A DNA stretch of 64,000 nucleotides from JAFDWI01 sp963764215 (GTDB lineage Bacteria; Actinomycetota; Acidimicrobiia; Acidimicrobiales; Iamiaceae), in the NCBI GenBank assembly GCA_963764215.1, contig CAVXRS010000001.1, positions 1-64,000 on the forward strand, in the 5' to 3' direction. This document shows positions 56,860 through 64,000 of this stretch, piece after piece. The notes below the pieces were generated by a model, which made no database searches, was not told the DNA's origin, and saw only the letters and a program-made list of their open reading frames with translations. A program made the translations under genes and the position numbers. Positions within the stretch are counted from its first letter, which is position 1, and the number at the start of each line of letters is the position of its first letter.

Positions 56860-58322
56860 GCGATCGCATCCGACAGATCAAATCGCTGCGGAGCCTCGAC
56901 GACTTTCGCGCCCATTGCGACGCGATCGACGTGCACCTCCCCACCGAAGCGTCCGTCGAAGCCGATGGTCCACTGGCCACGCCGTTCGACTTCACCGACC
57001 AGAGCGCGGGGACGCGTCAGGTCGGAAACCGGTTCTGCGTGCTGCCGATGGAAGGGTGGGACGGCACTCCTCAGGGAGCGCCGACGGACCTCGTGAAGCG
57101 CCGTTGGAAGCGCTTCGGGATGAGCGGCGCCAAATTGATCTGGGGCGGAGAGGCGGTGGCGGTGGAACCCGCAGGTCGGGCGAACCCGCACCAGCTCGTG
57201 ATCGGGCGGGACACCTTCGACGGCCTCGCCGATCTGCGGCGCCACCTCGTCGAGGCGCACGTCGCGGCCCATGGCTCGGCCGACGGGCTCGTGGTCGGCC
57301 TGCAGCTGACCCACTCGGGCCGTTGGAGTCGTCCGACGGGTACTCCGATGCCGCGCACGGCCCACCGGCACCCGGTGCTGGACGCGAAGGTCGCGGCCGA
57401 TGCCCAGGCCGTCCTCTCCGACGACGAGCTCGACGTGCTCGTGGTCCGGTACCTCGACGCTGCCGTGCTGGCGGCCGACGCCGGATTCGACTTCGTCGAC
57501 GTCAAGCACTGCCACGGCTACCTGTTGCACGAGCTGTTGAGCGCCCGCGAGAGGTCCGGCGCCTACGGCGGGACCCTGGAGGGTCGGACGCGCTTTCTCA
57601 CCCGCGTCGTCGAGGGCATCCGGGAGCGACGGCCCGATCTGGCCATCGGCGTCCGTCTGTCGGCGTTCGATCCCGGCCCGTTCTCCCCCGGTGCCGACAA
57701 CCGGGGCGAGCCGGTTTCCGGTCCGGATGCGCCGGCGCTCTTCGGAGGCGTCGCCGAGGCCGGATCCGTCGACCTCGCTGAGGTGCACGACCTCGTGCGA
57801 CGTTTCGTCGAGTTGGGCATCGGACTGGTCTGTGTGACCGGAGGGAGCCCGTACTACAACCCGCACGTCCAGCGTCCGGCGTACTTCCCGCCGTCGGACG
57901 GCTACGCCCCACCCCATGATCCGCTCGTCGACGTCGCGCGCCATCTGTCGGTGACCGCTTCGCTGGCCCACGCCCATCCCACAGTCCAGTTCGTGGGGAG
58001 CGGGTACTCCTACCTCCAGGACCACCTTCCGAACGTGGCGCAAGGGGTGATCCGTCGAGACGACGCGGCATCGATCGGTCTGGGTCGGATGATCCTGTCG
58101 TATCCCGAGCTGCCGACCGACATCCTGTCCGGGCGGCCCCCCCAACGGCGTCAGGTGTGCCGAACTTTCAGTGACTGCACCACTGCGCCCCGGAACGGTA
58201 TGATCTCGGGCTGTTACCCACTCGACGACTACTACAAGAAGCGGCCGGAACGAACCGACCTGGCGGCGATCAAGAAGGCGACCCGATCCCGCCTCGGCGT
58301 CATTGGACCTCGAGGTTCCTGA
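56856..58322 (+). CDS. OYE-family NADH:flavin oxidoreductase
   Basis: 488 residues from a GTG. The FMN TIM-barrel shows NRFCVLPMEGWDG at the first strand, GLQLTHSGRWSRP, DVKHCHGYLLHELLSARE (the active-site loop; the usual HxxH reads HCHG) and FVGSGYSYLQ, GLGRMIL near the phosphate site. Cys clusters in the C-terminal part (QVCRTFSDCTT, ISGCYPL) recall the Fe-S motif of dienoyl-CoA reductase-type enzymes, but the long C-terminal FAD domain is missing. Coupled to the aldolase before it, it probably reduces or oxidises an enone-like sugar intermediate. The substrate is unknown. Confidence 0.85.
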   Translation: MSDRIRQIKSLRSLDDFRAHCDAIDVHLPTEASVEADGPLATPFDFTDQSAGTRQVGNRFCVLPMEGWDGTPQGAPTDLVKRRWKRFGMSGAKLIWGGEAVAVEPAGRANPHQLVIGRDTFDGLADLRRHLVEAHVAAHGSADGLVVGLQLTHSGRWSRPTGTPMPRTAHRHPVLDAKVAADAQAVLSDDELDVLVVRYLDAAVLAADAGFDFVDVKHCHGYLLHELLSARERSGAYGGTLEGRTRFLTRVVEGIRERRPDLAIGVRLSAFDPGPFSPGADNRGEPVSGPDAPALFGGVAEAGSVDLAEVHDLVRRFVELGIGLVCVTGGSPYYNPHVQRPAYFPPSDGYAPPHDPLVDVARHLSVTASLAHAHPTVQFVGSGYSYLQDHLPNVAQGVIRRDDAASIGLGRMILSYPELPTDILSGRPPQRRQVCRTFSDCTTAPRNGMISGCYPLDDYYKKRPERTDLAAIKKATRSRLGVIGPRGS

Positions 58323-58347
58323 CCGACCGATCGAAAGGCGTGCTCTG

Positions 58348-59466
58348 ATGCTCAAGACCACCACCCGAAATGCCGTTGCGGTCACCGCGGCCACGCTGGG
58401 TCTTCTCGGTGGCTCGACGCTGGTCGGCACGACAGGAGCGGGCGCGGCCCTTCCGAGCGCCAAAACGTTCACGTTCACCGGATCTGCCCAGAACTACGTG
58501 GTACCCGACTCGGTCTGCGCGGTGACCATCACCGCATACGGCGCCCAAGGAGGAGCGGGCAGCACCCAGGATCAACCGGGACCCGTCGGCGAACCGGCAG
58601 GCCGTGCCCAACCGGCGGCTGCGTCGAGTGGCAGTCCACTGCCCGGTGGACAAGGGGCGGCCGCTTCGAGCACCGTGACCGTGACCCCTGGTGAATCGCT
58701 GGTGGTGGACGTCGGCGGCCAGGGCGGCGACGGAGTCTGGGATGGAACCCCGACCGAAGGCGGCAGCGGCGGTTGGAACGGTGGTGGCGCCGGAGGCGCG
58801 GGTGGCACACAAGGCGGGGGCGGAGGCGGAGGCGGAGGCGGCGCGTCCGACGTCCGCCGAGGAGGATCGACCCTCGCGGATCGGGTGGTGGTCGCGGGCG
58901 GCGGCGGTGGGTCCGGCGCCTTCACGGACCCCAGCAGCCCTCCCTATGGGACCGGCGGTGACGGCGGGAATCCCGCGACCAACGGGGGCGACGGGACCCC
59001 GCCGGGCATCGCCGACACCACCGGCACAGCAGCCGGTGGCGGTTCCGGAGCAACGATGTCCAATGGCGGCACCGGCGGAGTCGGCGGCTTCGAAGACACT
59101 GCCAAGGATCAGACCCCGTATCCAGGTGCCGACGGCATCCTCGGTGTCGGTGGCGACGGTGGGAGCGCGCCTGCGCAGCGGGCCGGTGGTGGCGGAGGCG
59201 GCGGCGGCCTCTACGGTGGTGGTGGCGGCGGTGCGGCTGCGTGGATCATGGGAGCCGGTGGCGGCGGAGGTTCGAGCCTTGGCGACACCACCCAGGCCGG
59301 AGTTCATCAGGGCGACGGGTCGGTGACGATCACACCGTCGGCCGACTGTTCGACACCGACGTCCTCGACCACGACCACCACGTCCACTCCGTCGACCACG
59401 ACGATCCCGACTGCCGCAGCCGGGGCGGCGAAAGCCGTGCGGGCACAACCCACCTACACCGGCTGA
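58348..59466 (+). CDS. secreted glycine-rich surface protein
   Basis: 372 residues. A signal peptide (MLKTTTRNAVAVTAATLGLLGG) ends before about residue 35. Then comes a beta-strand FTFTGSAQNYVVPDSVCAVTITAYGAQGG, repeated Gly/Ser blocks including GGGGGGGGGGASDVRRGGSTLADRVVVAGGGGGSG split by short linkers, and a Thr/Ser tract near the end. This is the Gly-rich (PF12810-like) adhesin or surface domain. The C-terminus is AQPTYTG followed directly by the stop, with no membrane helix or basic tail, so it is not a standard LPXTG protein. A GAAAGG site precedes the ATG. Confidence 0.75.
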   Translation: MLKTTTRNAVAVTAATLGLLGGSTLVGTTGAGAALPSAKTFTFTGSAQNYVVPDSVCAVTITAYGAQGGAGSTQDQPGPVGEPAGRAQPAAASSGSPLPGGQGAAASSTVTVTPGESLVVDVGGQGGDGVWDGTPTEGGSGGWNGGGAGGAGGTQGGGGGGGGGGASDVRRGGSTLADRVVVAGGGGGSGAFTDPSSPPYGTGGDGGNPATNGGDGTPPGIADTTGTAAGGGSGATMSNGGTGGVGGFEDTAKDQTPYPGADGILGVGGDGGSAPAQRAGGGGGGGGLYGGGGGGAAAWIMGAGGGGGSSLGDTTQAGVHQGDGSVTITPSADCSTPTSSTTTTTSTPSTTTIPTAAAGAAKAVRAQPTYTG

Positions 59467-59516
59467 GTCGCACCCGGGTCCCCGGTGACATCTCGGGAGA
59501 TTCCTAGAATCACGGA

Positions 59517-60639
<1,123 letters not shown>

Positions 60640-60645
60640 GCCGCG

Positions 60646-61182
60646 TCACGCCCCGAGGTAGTCCAGGAGCACCCGACGCCGCCGGCGCAGCTGGGCGAGG
60701 TTCGGCTCGACACCGAGCGCCGCGAGGACGTCGGCCTCGGTCGCCATCCCGATGATCATCGCCGCGGCGCCCAGGACCCGGTCCCGCCCGACGGCGCCAC
60801 TCGCCCGGGAGAGCAACGGCTCGGCAGCAGCGAGGAGTCGGTCCGATGCGGGCGGTCCGAGCCGGAGCACCTCGCGCACCAGATCGAGCAGTTCGGGGCG
60901 TCGTGCGCCGATGCGGAAGAGCGCATCCACGATGTCTCGGCGGGCATTCCCGGAACTGCCGACGCTCAGCGAGTCGGTCAACTCGGCCACGGTCCGGTCC
61001 ACCACTGCGCCCAGCAGCTCTTCTTTCGAGGCGAAGTGGTACAGCAGAGTCTGCTTGCGCACGCCCGATTCCACGGCGATCTGATCGAGCGACGTCGCCT
61101 CGTAGCCCCGGGCCGCGAAGGAACCCAGGGCGGCCGTGAGCAGCCGGTCGGGGGTGGGCACTGAAGCGTCGACGGCCGCCAC
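60646..61182 (-). CDS. TetR-family regulator of the acyl-CoA reductase operon
   Basis: 178 residues from a GTG. The helix-turn-helix is TSLDQIAVESGVRKQTLLYHF (in part), followed by a helical ligand domain. It is divergent from the acyl-CoA reductase-HAD gene with only about 50 bases between starts, in which an 18-bp palindrome lies. It therefore probably represses that operon and itself. Longer upstream readings run antisense into the neighbour and were not used. Confidence 0.88.
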   Translation of the reverse strand: MAAVDASVPTPDRLLTAALGSFAARGYEATSLDQIAVESGVRKQTLLYHFASKEELLGAVVDRTVAELTDSLSVGSSGNARRDIVDALFRIGARRPELLDLVREVLRLGPPASDRLLAAAEPLLSRASGAVGRDRVLGAAAMIIGMATEADVLAALGVEPNLAQLRRRRRVLLDYLGA

Positions 61183-61190
61183 GCAGCTGA

Positions 61191-61208
61191 CTCTACCATT
61201 TGGTAGAG
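61191..61208. promoter_or_regulatory. palindromic operator between divergent TetR and reductase genes
   Basis: CTCTACCATTTGGTAGAG has perfect 7-base arms (CTCTACC/GGTAGAG) around a 4-base centre. It lies 8 bases upstream of the regulator start and 23 bases upstream of the reductase start, in the only AT-rich part of the gap. This is a strong candidate for the TetR site; binding is inferred. Confidence 0.78.
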
Positions 61209-61231
61209 GCGATGGACTAGGGTGATCTGTC

Positions 61232-63673
61232 GTGATTCCCGAAGCCCTGGATGGCAAGCGGATCTTCATCACCGGCGCCACCGGCTTCGTCGGCACGGCG
61301 CTGGTCGAGCGCCTCCTGCGCGGCGCCCCCGGAGCATCGCTGGTGCTGCTCATCCGTCCGGGGCGACGCCGGGACATCCATCAACGGGCCCGCCGGGAGA
61401 TCTTCAAGAACGACTGCTTCGACCGTCTCCGCGGCGAACTCGGCGGTGCGGAGGCGTTCGACGAAATGGTCGCCGCGCGCGTCGAGGTCGTCGGTGGCGA
61501 TGTGAGCACCGACGGTCTCGGCCTGGACGAAGCGGGGCGATCCGCGCTCGCGAGCTGCGACACGATCATCCACTCGGCGGCGACGGTCTCCTTCGACGCC
61601 CCGTTGGATCTCGCCATCGAGGTCAACCTGCTCGGTCCCACCCGCATCGTGCGGACCTGCGCGGAACTCGGGGTCACCCCGCATCTGGTGGCCGTGTCGA
61701 CGTGTTACGTCGCCGGCAACCGCCGAGGATCGGCCCCGGAACGGCCGGTCGACGAGGACCCGTTCTGGCTCGACGAGGTCGACTGGCAGGTCGAGGTCGA
61801 CGCGGCACGCCGGATGCGGGCCGACACGGAACTGGCCAGTCGCACCACCGAACGGCTGGAAGCGTTCCGTGCCGCCGCCCGCGACGAACTCGGAGCCGCC
61901 GGCACTCCCCTGCTGGCCGCGAAGACCGAGAGCCTCCGCCAGGCGTGGATCTCCGAGCGGATGGTGGAAGCCGGTCGTGCCCGCGCCGCCTCGCTGGGCT
62001 GGCCGGATGCCTACGCCTACACCAAGGCCCTGGCGGAACAGGCGGTCGGCCAGAACCGCGGTGACGTTCCCGTTTCGATCGTACGACCGTCGATCATCGA
62101 GTCGGCCTGGGCCGAACCACGTCCGGGGTGGATCCGCGGGTTCCGCATGGCCGAGCCGATCATCATCTCCTACGCCCGGGGGCTCCTCCACGAGTTCCCC
62201 GGCGTTCCCGAAGGAACGGTGGACGTGATCCCGGTCGATCTGGTCGTCGCCGCCATCTGCGCGGTCGCCGCCCGCGGCCCCGAGACCGACCGTGAGCAAC
62301 CGGCGATCTACCAGGTCGCATCGGGCAGTGCGAACCCTCTCGGCTACCAGCATCTTGTCGACCTGGTACGGGACTGGTTCACCGACCACCCGCTCTACGA
62401 CGCGAAGGGGCAGCCGATCGTCGTGCCCGACTGGTCGTTTCCCGGCCGTGGGCGGGTCCAATCGCAGCTCGCCCGGGCCGACCGGACACTGGGCGCCGCC
62501 GGCCGACTTCTCGCCGCTCTGCCCCTGCGTGGCCGGCAGATCGAACGCGCCGACGGCCTCGCCGAACAACATGACCAGATCAAGCGGGCGATGGCGTACG
62601 TCGAGCTGTACGGCGCCTACACCGAGTGCGAGGCGACCTACGAGGTCGACCGGTTGTTGGGGCTGTGGAACGCGCTCGACGACAACGACCGCGCCGGCTT
62701 CGGCTTCGACCCACGCGTCATCGACTGGGACGTCTACGCGACCGAGATCCATCTTCCCTCGATCATCGACCATGCCCGGGTCAAGACCACGGGAACCAAG
62801 CGCGATCCAGAAACCCGTAGTCGGCGATTGCGTTCCCAGGTGCTCGACGAACGCCGCCAGTTCGCCGCCTTCGACCTCGAGCACACCATCCTGGCCTCGA
62901 ACGTCGTCACCACCTACGCGTGGCTCGCCACCCGCCGCCTCCCATTCGGTGAGAAGGTGCACTTCGTGGCCCGGCTGCTCGCGGATGCGCCCGAGCTTCT
63001 TCGCCAGGACCGCCGGGATCGATCCGACTTCCTCCGCAGCTTCTATCGCCGATACGAGGACGCTCCGGTCGCCCAACTCGACTCCGACGCGGTCGCACAC
63101 TTCAACCACCTGCTGCTCGCCAACGCCTATCCGGACGCGCTCCGTCGCATCCGCGAGCACCGACGCCTCGGCCACCGGACCGTGTTGATCACCGGAGCGC
63201 TCGATTTCGTCATCGCACCACTCGCCCCGCTCTTCGACGATGTCGTGTGCACCGCGCTGTCCACCACGACCGATGACGAAGGAGTCATCCGCTACACAGG
63301 TCGGATGACCCGGGTGCCGCCCACCGGCGAGAGCCGCGCGCAGGCACTGCGCGACTACGCCGCCGCGAACGGCTTCGACCCGGGTGAGGGTGTGGCCTAC
63401 GCGGATGCGACGAGCGATCTCTCGATGCTCGAAGCGGTCGGGTTCCCGGTCGCCGTCAATCCGGAGACCCGGCTTGCGGCACTGGCCCGCAAGCGCGGCT
63501 GGTTGGTCGAGAACTGGGAACGCAGCTCGGGCAGCCCCGCACCGCTGGTTCCGATCGCCCCCCGTCGCGGTCGTCGAGGCGACGAACTGGTCACCAGAGT
63601 CGCCGAACGGTTGACCGAACCCAAGATCGCGGGGGCTTCGGGCACACGAGGCAAATCCGGGAGAAGACGGTGA
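61232..63673 (+). CDS. fatty acyl-CoA reductase fused to HAD-IB phosphatase-like domain
   Basis: 813 residues from a GTG. N-terminal extended-SDR (NAD-binding 4) domain: ITGATGFVGTALVERLL, TIIHSAATVSFDAPL, STCYVAGNRRG, YAYTKALAEQ with the Tyr-Lys pair, VSIVRPSIIES and PVDLVVAAIC, as in fatty acyl-CoA reductases. A helical region follows (about 380-530). The C-terminal HAD-IB domain has motif I FDLEHTI (Asp548, but Glu550 for the second Asp), motif II VLITGA (Thr654) and DxxxD at Asp725/Asp729. The HAD acid/base Asp change may weaken phosphatase activity. It is coupled (GTGA) to a zinc dehydrogenase; a wax, aldehyde or lipid alcohol pathway is inferred. Confidence 0.88.
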   Translation: MIPEALDGKRIFITGATGFVGTALVERLLRGAPGASLVLLIRPGRRRDIHQRARREIFKNDCFDRLRGELGGAEAFDEMVAARVEVVGGDVSTDGLGLDEAGRSALASCDTIIHSAATVSFDAPLDLAIEVNLLGPTRIVRTCAELGVTPHLVAVSTCYVAGNRRGSAPERPVDEDPFWLDEVDWQVEVDAARRMRADTELASRTTERLEAFRAAARDELGAAGTPLLAAKTESLRQAWISERMVEAGRARAASLGWPDAYAYTKALAEQAVGQNRGDVPVSIVRPSIIESAWAEPRPGWIRGFRMAEPIIISYARGLLHEFPGVPEGTVDVIPVDLVVAAICAVAARGPETDREQPAIYQVASGSANPLGYQHLVDLVRDWFTDHPLYDAKGQPIVVPDWSFPGRGRVQSQLARADRTLGAAGRLLAALPLRGRQIERADGLAEQHDQIKRAMAYVELYGAYTECEATYEVDRLLGLWNALDDNDRAGFGFDPRVIDWDVYATEIHLPSIIDHARVKTTGTKRDPETRSRRLRSQVLDERRQFAAFDLEHTILASNVVTTYAWLATRRLPFGEKVHFVARLLADAPELLRQDRRDRSDFLRSFYRRYEDAPVAQLDSDAVAHFNHLLLANAYPDALRRIREHRRLGHRTVLITGALDFVIAPLAPLFDDVVCTALSTTTDDEGVIRYTGRMTRVPPTGESRAQALRDYAAANGFDPGEGVAYADATSDLSMLEAVGFPVAVNPETRLAALARKRGWLVENWERSSGSPAPLVPIAPRRGRRGDELVTRVAERLTEPKIAGASGTRGKSGRRR

Positions 63674-64000
63674 AGGCACTGCAGTTCGATCGGGATCTCC
63701 CCCGCTACGCCGCGGCCCGGCTCACGTCCGGGCTCCGCCCCGGTGCCGGCGCCCGCACCGGCCCGATCGAACTGGTGGACGTCGACCCACCCGAAGTCCC
63801 CGACGGCGAATGGGTCGAGGTCCGGCCCCGCCTGGCCGGCATCTGCGGCTCGGACCTGGCCACGATCGACGGCCGGGCCTCGGAGTACTTCGAGCCGATC
63901 GTGTCGTTCCCGTTCACACCCGGCCACGAGGTCGTGGGCGATCTCGACGACGACCGGCGTGTCGTGCTCGTACCCGTGCTGGACTGCGCGGTGCGTGGCG
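63670..64000 (+). CDS. zinc-dependent alcohol dehydrogenase, MDR type (N-terminal part)
   Basis: The window ends after about 110 codons. The GroES-like catalytic domain shows MKALQFDRDLPRY, the zinc-ligand motif AGICGSDLATI (Cys) and PGHEVVGDL (His-Glu), which are the signature of medium-chain zinc alcohol dehydrogenases. The GTG overlaps the reductase-HAD stop, so it belongs to the same TetR-controlled operon. It may interconvert a fatty alcohol or aldehyde made by the reductase. The rest of the gene is outside the window. Confidence 0.88.
   Translation, partial: MKALQFDRDLPRYAAARLTSGLRPGAGARTGPIELVDVDPPEVPDGEWVEVRPRLAGICGSDLATIDGRASEYFEPIVSFPFTPGHEVVGDLDDDRRVVLVPVLDCAVRG

Noticed and set aside
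56718..58478. A 586-codon minus-strand frame opposite the OYE-type gene
   Set aside because: Antisense shadow with no motif; the plus-strand flavin enzyme is well supported.
58690..59330. Possible CRISPR-like or satellite repeat in the GGTGGC-rich region
   Set aside because: The repetition is the codon pattern of Gly-rich protein blocks. There are no equal-length repeats with unique spacers.

Overview
The window is uniformly GC-rich and densely coded, with many 1-4 base ATGA/GTGA overlaps. It carries the actinobacterial chromosomal block pdxS-pdxT-yebC-ruvC-ruvA-ruvB-secD-secF-rel-hisS-aspS. With a PimA-like mannosyltransferase, a CYP125-like P450 and several families common in uncultured lineages, this points to an Actinomycetota chromosome, probably class Acidimicrobiia; the class is inference. 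There are no rRNA genes, CRISPR arrays, phage genes or insertion sequences. One tRNA gene (Val, CAC) is present.

Layout. 1-1207: a TPP-riboswitch-controlled thiamine salvage operon (thiamine pyrophosphokinase, thiamine-binding protein, ABC permease). 1255-9637: lipid or sterol-type catabolic genes (Liv-type binding lipoprotein, acyl-CoA dehydrogenase, SDR, secreted peptidase-like hydrolase, and a TetR / P450 / nitronate monooxygenase operon with an 18-bp palindrome at its promoter). 9718-24949: the housekeeping block, interrupted by a two-gene ABC-2 exporter on the other strand. 25001-26508: lemA-htpX. 26627-37647: envelope genes (MacB/LolD-like ABC pair with a coupled SGNH-like lipoprotein, PimA-like transferase, a fused 1258-residue ABC exporter, an MGDG-synthase-like transferase coupled to a NodB deacetylase, a GT39-like membrane protein). 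37889-44680: DJ-1/PfpI protein, a dehydrogenase, xylulokinase-sulfatase-apt, and a cation/proton antiporter. 44991-50491: DUF5666-like membrane protein, tRNA-Val, a hypothetical protein, amidase, a membrane-anchored J-domain protein, murF.

50520-58322 is the best candidate for an undescribed system. It is a LacI-controlled divergent locus: regulator, 740-residue Tat lipoprotein of unassigned family and two Gfo/Idh oxidoreductases on one side; a DHDPS-like aldolase and an OYE-type flavin reductase on the other. A perfect 14-bp palindrome sits between the two arms. I infer oxidation and cleavage of an unknown sugar or glycan. 58348-64000 holds a glycine-rich surface protein, ddl, and a TetR-controlled operon with a fatty acyl-CoA reductase fused to a HAD domain, followed by a zinc dehydrogenase cut by the window end.

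Quality warning. At least sixteen single-base frame breaks fall in fifteen otherwise complete conserved genes, including secF, pdxT, ddl and thiamine pyrophosphokinase; a seventeenth may explain an apparent RuvC-RuvA fusion. Thirteen of the sixteen are one extra base and some lie in short homopolymers, so residual sequencing or assembly indels are more likely than pseudogenes. Affected genes are annotated across their full extent, with the break position given.
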